Source of the DNA: Sphingobium xanthum
GTDB taxonomy: Bacteria; Pseudomonadota; Alphaproteobacteria; Sphingomonadales; Sphingomonadaceae
Reading direction: 5' to 3'
NCBI RefSeq assembly: GCF_019737615.1
Contig: NZ_JAHKKS010000001.1
Span: 434,001 to 498,000, forward strand
DNA: 64,000 bases
The notes under the pieces are model-generated. The model saw nothing but the letters and a program-made list of their open reading frames with translations. It did not search any database and was not told the DNA's origin. Positions 53,395 to 62,027 of this stretch are shown piece after piece; positions within the stretch are counted from its first letter, which is position 1; each line of letters opens with the position of its first letter. Both the position numbers and the translations under genes were made by a program.

Positions 53395-53547
53395 GTCCGC
53401 TACACGGGCGACGGCTGGCGGATCGGCGGCGGCGGCGAGCTGGCGCTATCGCACAATCTCTTCCTGCGCGCGGCGTTTCGCTATTCCGATTATGGGCGGG
53501 TCGCGCGGGGGCAGAAGGCGGCAGGGATGATCGGCTGGCGTTTCTGA
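53395..53547 (+). pseudogene. C-terminal remnant of an outer-membrane beta-barrel protein
   Basis: About 50 codons reading VRYTGDGWRIGGGGELALSH, then NLFLRAAFRYSDYGRVARGQ and ending GMIGWRF before a stop. This is the last strands of an opacity/OmpA-type barrel (compare DGWFVGGGAERKLTDNISAR...VSYRF in the gene at 13219-13788). Upstream sequence is out of frame and no signal peptide connects to it, so it is a decayed fragment. Confidence 0.6.
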
Positions 53548-53589
53548 CGCTTGAGTTCGGAGCGGGGCTGATCGATGCGCTTTTGTCGA

Positions 53590-53618
53590 TTGCTTTTGCG
53601 GACCGTCGCGCCTATATG
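53590..53618 (+). promoter_or_regulatory. Candidate housekeeping promoter of the rimP operon
   Basis: TTGCTT, 17-base gap, TATATG, about 90 bases before the rimP start and after the barrel remnant. Visual match only. Confidence 0.35.
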
Positions 53619-53708
53619 CGCCTTGCTTTCCTGACATCGCGAGACTGTTAGGGCTGGCTCCGCAAGGGACCGGCGACGAAGCTGCATGGTTTTTCATCCG
53701 GAGAGTCT

Positions 53709-54260
53709 GTGTCGGACATCGCGCCTGTCGTTGAGATCGTCGAAGCCGAAGCGAAAGCGCTCGGGTTCGACGTCGTGCGCGTGATCCTGTTCGGCAAGGA
53801 CGATGACCGCACGCTGCAGATCATGGCCGAGCGGCCGGAGACGCGGCAGCTCACGATCGACGATTGCGCCGCCCTGTCGCGCGGCGTCTCGGCGCGGCTC
53901 GATGCGCTGGAAGAGGCGGGCAAGGACCCGATCGAGGGTGCCTATCGGCTGGAGGTCAGCTCGCCGGGCATCGACCGGCCGCTGACCCGCCTCAAGGACT
54001 TTGCCGACTGGTCCGGCCATGAGGCGCGCGTCACCTTCGCCGAAGCGATCGAGGGCGGGCGCAAGCAGGTCAAGGCCGTGCTCGCGGGCGTCGACGGCAG
54101 CACGGTGCTGCTCGACGATCCCAAGTCCGGCCGCGTCGTCACTGCATTTTCCAACGTCGCCAGCGCCAAGCTCGTGCTGACGGACGCACTCATTTCTGCT
54201 ACTGTCCCGCTCTCGACCGAGGGTGCGGACGAAATCGTCACCCAGGAACAGGAAGACTAA
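53709..54260 (+). CDS. rimP: Ribosome maturation factor RimP
   Basis: 183 residues needed for 30S subunit maturation. N-terminal alpha/beta domain with GFDVVRVILFGKDDDRTLQI and DCAALSRGVSARLD, the YRLEVSSPGIDRPLTRLKDF signature, then an SH3-like C-terminal domain (about 100-165). GTG start with CGGAGAG eight bases upstream. First gene of the rimP-nusA-infB block; five bases separate it from nusA. Confidence 0.95.
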   Translation: MSDIAPVVEIVEAEAKALGFDVVRVILFGKDDDRTLQIMAERPETRQLTIDDCAALSRGVSARLDALEEAGKDPIEGAYRLEVSSPGIDRPLTRLKDFADWSGHEARVTFAEAIEGGRKQVKAVLAGVDGSTVLLDDPKSGRVVTAFSNVASAKLVLTDALISATVPLSTEGADEIVTQEQED

Positions 54261-54265
54261 CTCCC

Positions 54266-55840
54266 ATGGCCAACGCCATTTCCGCCAACAAGGCAGAGCT
54301 GATCGCGATCGCCAATTCGGTCGCTTCGGAGAAGATGATCGACAAGGCGATCGTCATCGAGGCCATGGAAGACGCGATCCAGCGTTCGGCGCGCGCCCGC
54401 TACGGTGCGGAGAACGACATTCGCGCCAAGCTCGACCCGGAGACCGGCGATCTTCGCCTGTGGCGCGTCGTCGAGGTGGTCGAGGTCGTCGAGGATTATT
54501 TCAAGCAGGTCGATCTCAAGGCCGCCCAGAAGCTGCAGAAGGACGCCGTGCTCGGCGACTTCATCGTCGATCCGCTGCCGGCGATCGACCTTGGCCGCAT
54601 CGACGCCCAGTCCGCCAAGCAGGTGATCTTCCAGAAGGTTCGCGATGCCGAGCGCGAGCGCCAGTATAACGAGTTCCACAATCGCGCCGGCGAGATCATC
54701 ACCGGTGTGGTGAAGTCGGTCGAGTTCGGCCATGTCGTCGTCAATCTTGGCCGTGCCGAGGGCGTCATCCGCCGCGACCAGCAGATTCCGCGCGAAGTCG
54801 TCCGTGTCGGCGATCGCGTCCGTGCGCTGATCCTCAATGTGCGCCGCGAGAACCGTGGCCCGCAGATCTTCCTGAGCCGCGCGCATCCCGAGTTCATGAA
54901 GAAGTTGTTCGCGCAGGAAGTGCCCGAGATTTACGACGGTATCATCGAGATCAAGGCCGCTGCTCGCGATCCGGGCTCGCGCGCCAAGATCGGCGTCATC
55001 TCGCATGACGGCTCGATCGATCCGGTCGGCGCCTGCGTCGGCATGAAGGGCAGCCGCGTGCAGGCGGTCGTCCAGGAAATGCAGGGCGAGAAGATCGACA
55101 TCATTCCCTGGAGCGAGGACACGGCGACCTTCGTCGTCAACGCGCTGCAGCCCGCCACCGTCAGCCGCGTCGTCATCGACGAGGACGAGGAGCGTATCGA
55201 GGTGGTCGTTCCCGACGATCAGCTCAGCCTCGCCATCGGCCGTCGCGGCCAGAATGTCCGCCTTGCCAGCCAGCTGACCGGCAAGGGCATCGACATCATG
55301 ACCGAGGCCGACGCGAGCGAGAAGCGCCAGCGCGAGTTCATCCAGCGCTCCGAGATGTTCCAGAACGAGCTGGACGTCGACGAGACGCTCTCCCAGCTGC
55401 TGGTGGCCGAGGGCTTCACCGAGATGGAAGAAGTCGCCTATGTCGGCATCGACGAGCTGGCCTCGATCGAGGGCTTCGACGACGAGCTGGCGCAGGAACT
55501 GCAGAGCCGCGCCGCCGAGGCGCTGGAGCGCCGCGAGGCCGCTGCCCGCGAGGAACGCCGCGGGCTCGGCGTCGAGGATGCGCTGGCCGAAATGCCGCAC
55601 CTCACCGAAGCGATGCTGGTCACGCTCGGCAAGGCCGGCATCAAGACGCTCGACGACCTCGCCGATCTGGCGACGGACGAGCTGGTCGCCAAGAAGCGCG
55701 TCGATCCGCGCCGTCGCCGCGACGCGCCCGAGGAGAAGGGCGGCGTGCTGGCCGAATATGGCCTGAGCGAGGAAGTCGGCAACGAGATCATCATGGCGGC
55801 CCGCGCGCACTGGTTCGCCGACGAAGAAAGCGAGGCCTGA
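54266..55840 (+). CDS. nusA: Transcription elongation/termination factor NusA
   Basis: 524 residues. N-terminal RNAP-binding domain (1-130), S1 domain (about 135-200, AGEIITGVVKSVEFGHVVV), two KH domains (about 205-345, CVGMKGSRVQAVVQEMQGEK and LAIGRRGQNVRLASQLTG) and C-terminal helical repeat units (about 365-520) as in other alphaproteobacterial NusA. Overlaps nothing; the tautomerase gene follows after one base. Confidence 0.97.
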   Translation: MANAISANKAELIAIANSVASEKMIDKAIVIEAMEDAIQRSARARYGAENDIRAKLDPETGDLRLWRVVEVVEVVEDYFKQVDLKAAQKLQKDAVLGDFIVDPLPAIDLGRIDAQSAKQVIFQKVRDAERERQYNEFHNRAGEIITGVVKSVEFGHVVVNLGRAEGVIRRDQQIPREVVRVGDRVRALILNVRRENRGPQIFLSRAHPEFMKKLFAQEVPEIYDGIIEIKAAARDPGSRAKIGVISHDGSIDPVGACVGMKGSRVQAVVQEMQGEKIDIIPWSEDTATFVVNALQPATVSRVVIDEDEERIEVVVPDDQLSLAIGRRGQNVRLASQLTGKGIDIMTEADASEKRQREFIQRSEMFQNELDVDETLSQLLVAEGFTEMEEVAYVGIDELASIEGFDDELAQELQSRAAEALERREAAAREERRGLGVEDALAEMPHLTEAMLVTLGKAGIKTLDDLADLATDELVAKKRVDPRRRRDAPEEKGGVLAEYGLSEEVGNEIIMAARAHWFADEESEA

Positions 55841-55841
55841 T

Positions 55842-56081
55842 ATGCCTTATGTCAGGATCGAAGCCATTGCCGGCGCGACGCGGGATCAGAAGGCGGCGCT
55901 CGTCGCCGACGTGACCCAGGCGGTCGTCGCGCATCTCGGCAAGAAGCCGGAGCAGGTCTGGGTCGTCATCGATGACGTGCCTGCGGACAATTGGGGCGTT
56001 GCCGGCGGTCTGGCCGCAGACCGCATGGCAGCCGCTGCCCCGTCAAGGGAGGACGCCCATGCTGCGGTTTCCTCCCAATGA
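55842..56081 (+). CDS. 4-oxalocrotonate tautomerase-family small protein
   Basis: 79 residues: MPYVRIEAIAGATRDQKAAL with Pro at position 2 (the catalytic N-terminal Pro after Met removal), then HLGKKPEQVWVVIDDVPADN typical of the family. Members tautomerise enols or dehalogenate; the actual substrate is unknown. Begins one base after nusA's stop and lies before ylxR, an unusual guest in the nusA-ylxR-infB set, so it is probably made along with the transcription/translation factors. Confidence 0.87.
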   Translation: MPYVRIEAIAGATRDQKAALVADVTQAVVAHLGKKPEQVWVVIDDVPADNWGVAGGLAADRMAAAAPSREDAHAAVSSQ

Positions 56082-56109
56082 GAGGCTAAGGCTCCGACAG
56101 CGCTACCCA

Positions 56110-56262
56110 ATTCCTCCCCGGAACGGGGAGGGGGACCATTTGCATGGCAAATGGTGGAGGGGGCTCACCCTCTCCGGCGAGATGGATTCTGATTGGCGAC
56201 GGGGCAAGTCCCCTCCACCACCGGCTTCGCCGGCGGTCCCCCTCCCCGTGCCGGGGAGGATC
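56110..56262. repeat. Paired GC-rich palindrome before ylxR
   Basis: Outer arms TCCTCCCCGGAACGGGGAGG (from 56112) and CCTCCCCGTGCCGGGGAGGA (to 56261), inner arms GGTGGAGGGGG / CCCCTCCACCACC and small internal stems. Ends are nearly identical to the unit inside truB (63598-63722). The right arm's GGGGAGGA lies five to six bases before the ylxR ATG and forms its ribosome-binding site. Confidence 0.88.
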
Positions 56263-56264
56263 TC

Positions 56265-56936
56265 ATGAGCGAGCGTCGCTGCATCCTCTCGGGCGAACAT
56301 GCCGACCCGGCCCATCTGATCCGGCTGGCGATCTCGCCGGACGGTGAGGTGTTGCCGGATGTCCGGGCGAAAGCGCCCGGGCGTGGCGCCTGGATCGGCG
56401 TTGCGCGCGCCGAGCTCGAGCAGGCGATCGCCAAGGGCAAGTTCAAGGGCGCGCTGGCGCGGGCTTTCAAGGGCGAGGCGCTGCGCGTGCCGGACGATCT
56501 GCCCGAGCGGATCGATGAGGCGCTGCGTGCCGATCTGATGGCGCGGCTGGGTCTCGAAGCGCGCGCGTCGAACCTCATCAACGGCTTCGACAAGATCGAC
56601 GTCGCAGCGCGGCGTGGGCAGGTGCGCCTGCTCCTGCACGCGGCCGATGCGGGCGATGACGGCAAGCGCAAGCTCGATCAGGCCTGGCGGGTCGGCGAGG
56701 AGCGCGAGGGCGAGGAATTTGGCGGGGACAGCTTGCCGGTGGACCGCGAGGCCCTATCTATGGCATTGGGGCGAAACAACGTCGTCCATGTCGCGGTGAC
56801 GAACGCTCAGGCAGCGGACCGAATCTCTGCTCTGCTCGGTCGCTGGCAAAGCTATCTGGGATGCGCTAACGCGCCGCCGAACTCCGGTTCGGCTGAACGT
56901 GAGCATATGGACGAAGGTCCGAACGCGGAAGCGTGA
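56265..56936 (+). CDS. YlxR/DUF448-type RNA-binding protein with L7Ae-like second domain
   Basis: 223 residues. DUF448 domain first (about 1-85; MSERRCILSGEHADPAHLIR, GEVLPDVRAKAPGRGAWIGV) then a C-terminal L7Ae-like part (about 100-200; RGQVRLLLHAADAGDDGKRK, NNVVHVAVTNAQAADRISAL). Nucleoid/RNA-binding partner of NusA-IF2 operons. The start at 56265 uses an SD inside a palindromic repeat; an in-frame TTG at 56193 would add 24 residues encoded by the repeat. Relatives usually have a longer polar N-terminus before ERRC, so the repeat may have replaced it. Confidence 0.9.
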   Translation: MSERRCILSGEHADPAHLIRLAISPDGEVLPDVRAKAPGRGAWIGVARAELEQAIAKGKFKGALARAFKGEALRVPDDLPERIDEALRADLMARLGLEARASNLINGFDKIDVAARRGQVRLLLHAADAGDDGKRKLDQAWRVGEEREGEEFGGDSLPVDREALSMALGRNNVVHVAVTNAQAADRISALLGRWQSYLGCANAPPNSGSAEREHMDEGPNAEA

Positions 56937-57002
56937 GGACGCACGACTCGGCTGGTCCCAAGGACCGTGCCGGACGGGAAGATGAAGGGTTAGATTGCGT
57001 CG

Positions 57003-59558
57003 ATGAGTGACAATGGGAATGACAAGCCGACCTTGGGCCGCAAGCCGCTGGGCTTGAAGCGGACGGTCGAGGCCGGCCAGGTGCAGCAGAGCTTCAGCCA
57101 TGGCCGCAAGAACACGGTCGTGGTCGAGGTCAAGCGCCGTCGCATCCTCGGCAAGCCCGGGGAGACCGAAGTCGCGCGCGCGCCGGAACCGGCAGCGCCG
57201 CCGCCGCCGCCGCCTGTCCAGCAGGCCCCGCAGCGCCCGGCTGTCGCGCCGCCGCAGCGTCCCTCGGCGACCGACTCGCTCCTGACCCGTCAGGAAATGC
57301 AGGCCAAGCTGCTGCGCGAGGCCGAAGAGTCTCGCATGACCGCGCTCGAGGAGGCCCGCCGCCGCGAGGAAGCCGACAAGCTGGCCGCGAGCGAGGAAGA
57401 AAAGCGCCGCGCCGAGGAAAATCGTCGCGCCGAAGAGGAAGCCGAGCGTCGCAAGGCTGAACCGGAAGCCAAGGAAGCCGCGCCGCAGCCCGAACCGGAA
57501 GTGGTCGCGGAACCAGCCGAAGCAGGCGCCGGAAACGGAACCGCCGCCAGTGCCGGTGCCGGAGAGCGTGCGCCCGCGCCGCGCCGGTTCACGCCCGTGC
57601 CGGCGCCGGTCAAGCGCCCTGAGCCGGCCAAGCCGGACCGCAACAAGCGCGGCGGCGGCGATGACCGCCGTCAGTCGGGCAAGCTCACCGTCAATCGCGC
57701 CCTGGCCGATGACGACAGCGCCCGCGCGCGCAGCCTCGCCGCGCTGCGCCGGGCTCGCGAGAAGGAACATCGCCGTCTGGGCGGCCCGCGCGAGCCGCAG
57801 GCCAAGCAGGTCCGTGACGTCGTCGTGCCCGAGGGCATCACGGTCGGCGAGCTTGCGAACCGCATGGCCGAGAAGGGCGCCGACCTCGTGAAGGCGCTGT
57901 TCAAGATGGGCACGCCCGTCACCATCAACGACGTGATCGACCAGGACACGGCGGAGCTGCTGGTCGAGGAATTCGGCCACCGCATCCAGCGCGTGTCCGA
58001 CGCTGACGTCGAGATCGACACGGCCGCCGACGTCGATGCCGACAGCACGCTGCTTCCGCGCGCGCCGGTCGTCACGATCATGGGCCATGTCGATCACGGC
58101 AAGACCAGCTTGCTCGACGCGCTGCGCGGGACCGATGTCGTCGCGGGCGAAGCGGGCGGCATCACGCAGCATATCGGCGCCTATCAGGTGAAGACCAAGG
58201 GCGGCGACATCATCACTTTCCTCGACACGCCCGGCCATGAGGCGTTCACGGAGATGCGCGCGCGCGGCGCCAACGTCACCGACATCGTCATCCTGGTGGT
58301 GGCGGCGGACGACGGGCTGATGCCGCAGACCATCGAAGCGATCAACCACACCAAGGCCGCCGGCGTTCCGATGATCGTCGCGATCAACAAGGTGGACAAG
58401 CACGAGGCCAATCCGCAGCGCATCCGCGAACGTCTGCTCGAGCATGAGATCGTGGTCGAGGGCATGGGCGGCGATACGCAGGACGTGGAGGTCTCCGCCG
58501 TCAAGAAGACCGGTCTGGACGAGCTGATCGAGAAGATCCTGCTGCAGGCCGAACTGCTCGACCTCAAGGCCAATCCCGATCGTGCCGCCGAAGGCACCGT
58601 CGTGGAAGCGCAGCTCGACAAGGGCCGTGGCGCCGTCGCCACGATCCTGGTCGGTCGCGGTACGCTCAAGGTCGGCGACATCTTCGTCGTCGGCGAGCAG
58701 AGCGGCAAGGTGCGTGCCATGGTCAACGACAAGGGCCAGCAAGTGAAGACAGCCGGTCCCTCGACCCCGGTCGAGGTGCTGGGTCTTTCCGGCGTGCCGA
58801 TGGCGGGCGATCAGCTCAACGTTGTCGAGAACGAAGCACGTGCCCGCGAGGTCGCGGCCTATCGTTCCGAACTGGCGACGCGCAAGCGCACGACCTCCGC
58901 ACCGACCAGCTTCGAGCATATGTTCTCGGCGCTCAACACCACGCAGATCGAGTATCCGGTGGTCATCAAGGGCGACGTGCAGGGCACGGTCGAGGCGATC
59001 GTCGGATCGCTGACCCGCGCCTCCACGGACGAGATCAAGGTCCGCGTGCTGCATTCGGGCGTGGGCGCGATCACCGAGAGCGACGTGACGCTGGCGGCCG
59101 CAAGCCGGGCGCCGCTGATCGGCTTCAATGTCCGTCCCAATGCCAAGGCGCGTGCCCTGGCCGAGCGGGACAAGGTGTCGCTGCGCTATTATGACGTGAT
59201 TTACGACCTCATCGAGGAAGTGAAGAACGAAATGGCCGGCCAGCTCGCGCCGGAGCGCATCGAAACGATCGTCGGCATGGCCGAAGTCCTGCAGGTCTTT
59301 CCGGCCGGCAAGAAGGACAAGGCGGCCGGTCTGCTCGTGGTCGACGGCGTCATCCGCAAGGGCCTCAATGCCCGCCTCACGCGCGACAACGTCATCGTCT
59401 CGGCGACGACCATCGCCTCGCTCCGTCGGTTCAAGGACGACGTGTCCGAAGTCCGCGCGGGCGTCGAGTGCGGCGCGGTGCTGCAGGATACGAACGACAT
59501 CAAGGTCGGCGACATGCTTGAGCTCTTCGACGTCGAGGAGCGGGCGCGCTCGCTCTAG
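57003..59558 (+). CDS. infB: Translation initiation factor IF-2
   Basis: 851 residues; GTPase that brings initiator tRNA to the 30S subunit. N-terminal IF2_N-type segment (LGRKPLGLKRTVEAGQVQQS, SFSHGRKNTVVVEVKRRR), a long charged, Ala/Glu/Arg-rich linker (about 60-265), second IF2_N (VTVGELANRMAEKGADLVKA), G domain with GHVDHGKT at 361-368, DTPGHEAF and NKVDK, then domains II-IV (QGTVEAIVGSL, MAEVLQVFPAGKKDKAAG). The linker's repeated RRAEEEAERRKAE run is probably coiled or helical. Stop at 59558. Confidence 0.97.
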   Translation: MSDNGNDKPTLGRKPLGLKRTVEAGQVQQSFSHGRKNTVVVEVKRRRILGKPGETEVARAPEPAAPPPPPPVQQAPQRPAVAPPQRPSATDSLLTRQEMQAKLLREAEESRMTALEEARRREEADKLAASEEEKRRAEENRRAEEEAERRKAEPEAKEAAPQPEPEVVAEPAEAGAGNGTAASAGAGERAPAPRRFTPVPAPVKRPEPAKPDRNKRGGGDDRRQSGKLTVNRALADDDSARARSLAALRRAREKEHRRLGGPREPQAKQVRDVVVPEGITVGELANRMAEKGADLVKALFKMGTPVTINDVIDQDTAELLVEEFGHRIQRVSDADVEIDTAADVDADSTLLPRAPVVTIMGHVDHGKTSLLDALRGTDVVAGEAGGITQHIGAYQVKTKGGDIITFLDTPGHEAFTEMRARGANVTDIVILVVAADDGLMPQTIEAINHTKAAGVPMIVAINKVDKHEANPQRIRERLLEHEIVVEGMGGDTQDVEVSAVKKTGLDELIEKILLQAELLDLKANPDRAAEGTVVEAQLDKGRGAVATILVGRGTLKVGDIFVVGEQSGKVRAMVNDKGQQVKTAGPSTPVEVLGLSGVPMAGDQLNVVENEARAREVAAYRSELATRKRTTSAPTSFEHMFSALNTTQIEYPVVIKGDVQGTVEAIVGSLTRASTDEIKVRVLHSGVGAITESDVTLAAASRAPLIGFNVRPNAKARALAERDKVSLRYYDVIYDLIEEVKNEMAGQLAPERIETIVGMAEVLQVFPAGKKDKAAGLLVVDGVIRKGLNARLTRDNVIVSATTIASLRRFKDDVSEVRAGVECGAVLQDTNDIKVGDMLELFDVEERARSL

Positions 59559-59590
59559 GTCGCATCGCCATTCGGCCCATAGCGGCCTGC

Positions 59591-59668
59591 AAATGGCGGT
59601 TCCGTGCGCTTCCGGTGCTCACGTACATCAGGTACGCTGCGCTCCGGGTTCACACGAAACCACCATTT
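59591..59668. repeat. 78-base imperfect inverted repeat after infB
   Basis: AAATGGCGGTTCCGTGCGCT on the left pairs in most positions with the right end (CCGGGTTCACACGAAACCAC then CATTT), apex at GTACATCAGGTAC. Lies 32 bases after infB in the 229-base gap before the DUF1697 gene. Could end the infB transcript, though it has no T-run. Confidence 0.75.
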
Positions 59669-59787
59669 TCGGCTCGCTCTGAGCCAAATGTCGACACGAC
59701 CTAAGGCCGCCTGTTCGAACGACCGACGCCTTCGGCTCCACAGGAGCGCATCGGAGTGTTATTGAGAGGGCTTCGTCAGGAGTTCAT

Positions 59788-60333
59788 ATGCCCCGCTACG
59801 TAGCTCTCCTCTCCAGCGTCAATGTCGGCGGCAATCAGGTGAAAATGACGGATCTCAAGGCCGCGCTCGAATCGTGCGGCCTTGAGAATGTCTCGACCGT
59901 GACGGCGAGCGGCAATGTCATCTTCGATCATCCGCAGGCGGCCGACGCGGCGCTGGCGAAGCAGATCGGCGATTGCGTGCAGGAGCGCTTCGGCTTTCGG
60001 ACCTTCGCCGCGGTGCGCACGGCGGCAGAGCTGACGGCGGCGGTCAAGGAGAGCCCGTTTCGCGGCGATAGCGACGACAAGTTCATCCACATCCACTTTC
60101 TAGACACGCCGCTGCGCGATGCCGCTTACAAGGCGCTGCTGGCGGCGCATGAAGGGAAGGGGCAGGAAAAGTTCGCGCCCGGATCGGCCCATGTCCATAT
60201 CGATTTCGTCGATGGGGTGGGGAACAGCAAGGTGACGCGGCCATTTCTCGAAAAGCATCTCGGCTGCATGGGCACGGCCCGCAACCTGCGATCGCTGGAG
60301 CGGATCGTCGAGGCAATGGAGACACGCAAATGA
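59788..60333 (+). CDS. DUF1697 family protein
   Basis: 181 residues: [40 protein letters not shown] and [20 protein letters not shown] are the DUF1697 consensus stretches (usual form ALLRGINVGG). Function unknown. Sits between infB and rbfA, in the same direction; 31 bases before rbfA. Relatives are present or absent at this site in different genomes as far as recalled. Confidence 0.9.
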   Translation: MPRYVALLSSVNVGGNQVKMTDLKAALESCGLENVSTVTASGNVIFDHPQAADAALAKQIGDCVQERFGFRTFAAVRTAAELTAAVKESPFRGDSDDKFIHIHFLDTPLRDAAYKALLAAHEGKGQEKFAPGSAHVHIDFVDGVGNSKVTRPFLEKHLGCMGTARNLRSLERIVEAMETRK

Positions 60334-60364
60334 TCGATGCTCCCCCGCAGACGGAGACGCGCTG

Positions 60365-60763
60365 ATGGCCAAGCAACCCGGAACCGGCGAGCCTTCGGTC
60401 CGTCTGCTGCGCGTCGGCGAGCAGGTGCGTCACATCCTGGCGGACATTCTCCAGCGCGGAGACGTGCATGACGATGTGCTGGCGGCGCATATGGTGAGCG
60501 TCACTGAAGTGCGCATGTCGCCCGATCTCAGGCATGCGACGGTGTTCGTGAAACCGCTGCTCGGCAAGGACGAGGAGGTGGTTCTCAAGGCGCTGCGCAC
60601 CAACACCGCCTATCTGCAGCGCGAAGTCGCCAAGCGGGTGAAGATGAAATTCGCCGCCAAGCTCAAGTTCATCGGCGATGAGAGCTTCGAGGAAGGCAGC
60701 CATATCGATGCCATACTGCGTTCGCCCAACGTGGCGCGCGATCTGAGCGCGGACGAAGAATAA
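60365..60763 (+). CDS. rbfA: 30S ribosome-binding factor RbfA
   Basis: 132 residues, cold-responsive 30S maturation factor with a KH-like fold: [40 protein letters not shown] and [25 protein letters not shown] stands seven bases before the ATG. Part of the infB-truB block. Confidence 0.95.
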   Translation: MAKQPGTGEPSVRLLRVGEQVRHILADILQRGDVHDDVLAAHMVSVTEVRMSPDLRHATVFVKPLLGKDEEVVLKALRTNTAYLQREVAKRVKMKFAAKLKFIGDESFEEGSHIDAILRSPNVARDLSADEE

Positions 60764-60764
60764 G

Positions 60765-60805
60765 ACCCGGGTATATTGACCGGATTATCGTCCGGGTATA
60801 ATTGG
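60765..60805 (+). promoter_or_regulatory. Direct repeats upstream of the DUF2239 gene
   Basis: ACCCGGGTATATTG, ACCGGATTATCG and TCCGGGTATAATTGG follow each other as three related units of about 13 bases starting two bases after the rbfA stop. The third overlaps a TATAAT-like -10. A likely regulator site for the following gene. Confidence 0.5.
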
Positions 60806-60824
60806 CTTCTCCGAGGAGTTGCCG

Positions 60825-61364
60825 ATGACCACTTATACCGCCTTCGCCAACGATCTCTGGCTTGCGACGGGCACGCGCGCGCATGTCGTCGAGACGTTGC
60901 GAGCGATGGACGCTCCGCCACGCGCATCGGATCTGCTGGTGTTCGATGATATTACCGGCGCGCAAATCGATTTCGATCTGCGCGAGACAGAGCCGGAGCC
61001 GACCGCGCCCCGCGGGCCGGGGCGGCCGAAGCTCGGCGTGACTGCGCGGGAAGTGACGCTGCTGCCGCGTCATTGGGAGTGGCTGGGCAAGCAGCGTGGT
61101 GGCGCATCTGCTGCGCTGCGCCGCATGGTCGAGGAGGGGATGAAAGCCTCGGCCACCAGCGGCGCAGGCCCGGACGCCGCCTACCGCTTCCTGTCGGCCA
61201 TCGCCGGCGATCGCACCGGTTTCGAGGAAGCCGTTCGCGCGCTCTATGCTGACGATCGTACGCGGTTTGAGGCGCTGACCGCGCCCTGGCCGATCGGCAT
61301 ACGCCAGCATGCGATTGGGCTGGCCTGGGGCGACGAGGCCGTGATAGCGGACGGCAATGGCTAA
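60825..61364 (+). CDS. DUF2239 family protein
   Basis: 179 residues: MTTYTAFANDLWLATGTRAH, LVFDDITGAQIDFDLR, PRGPGRPKLGVTAREVTLLP, then WEWLGKQRGGASAALRRMVE. The GRPKLGV...VTLLPRHW core is the DUF2239 hallmark. Function unknown. GAGGAG stands six bases before ATG 60825; an upstream in-frame TTG was rejected. Overlaps tdk by eight bases. Confidence 0.88.
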   Translation: MTTYTAFANDLWLATGTRAHVVETLRAMDAPPRASDLLVFDDITGAQIDFDLRETEPEPTAPRGPGRPKLGVTAREVTLLPRHWEWLGKQRGGASAALRRMVEEGMKASATSGAGPDAAYRFLSAIAGDRTGFEEAVRALYADDRTRFEALTAPWPIGIRQHAIGLAWGDEAVIADGNG

Positions 61365-61944
61365 GCTCTATTTCTATTATGCATCAATGAATGCCGGCAA
61401 ATCGACCAACCTCCTGCAAGCCGATTTCAACTATCGCGAGCGAGGCATGGCGACGATGCTGTGGACGGCGGGCGTGGACGATCGCGGGCGGCCGGGCTGG
61501 ATCAGCTCGCGCATCGGCCTTGCCGAGCGGGCGCGCAGCTTCGAGGAGGATACGGCGCTGTTCACGGCTGTTGCGGCGCGCATGGACGAAGGACCACTTG
61601 CCTGCGTGCTGATCGACGAGGCGCAATTTCTGACACGGGCACAGGTGCTCGATCTGGCGCGGGTCTGCGATGAGCTGCGCGTGCCGGTTCTGTGCTATGG
61701 GCTGCGGACGGACTTTCAGGGGGAGTTGTTCGAGGGGTCGGCTGCCTTGCTGGGCTTGGCGGACCATCTGATCGAGCTCAAGGCTGTCTGCGAGTGCGGC
61801 GCCAAGGCGACGATGAACCTGCGGGTCGACGAGGCCGGCAAGGCCGTGAATGAGGGCGCGCAGACCGCGATCGGCGGAAACGAGCGCTATGTGGCGCTCT
61901 GCCGCAAGCATTTCATGGCGCGGCTGCGCGAGCGGGCAAGCTGA
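61357..61944 (+). CDS. tdk: Thymidine kinase
   Basis: 195 residues, type II (TK1-like) tetrameric thymidine kinase: P-loop MNAGKSTNLLQ, CVLIDEAQFLTRAQV (catalytic Glu), lasso region with zinc Cys pair VCECGAKA, and later CRKH. Second pair of zinc ligands is Cys/His in ALCRKHF. Salvages thymidine. ATG overlaps the DUF2239 stop. Confidence 0.95.
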   Translation: MAKLYFYYASMNAGKSTNLLQADFNYRERGMATMLWTAGVDDRGRPGWISSRIGLAERARSFEEDTALFTAVAARMDEGPLACVLIDEAQFLTRAQVLDLARVCDELRVPVLCYGLRTDFQGELFEGSAALLGLADHLIELKAVCECGAKATMNLRVDEAGKAVNEGAQTAIGGNERYVALCRKHFMARLRERAS

Positions 61945-62027
61945 CAGGGCGGTTCATGGCCGCTTCAGGCGGGCCGTGCTAGACGGATCATCACACGTTT
62001 AAGCGTTGCGCCGAAAGGAGGCCCGAC

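Noticed and set aside
56754..59054. A 766-codon open frame antisense to infB
   Set aside because: Mirror of the infB coding sequence; the product is a compositional shadow with no recognised motif.
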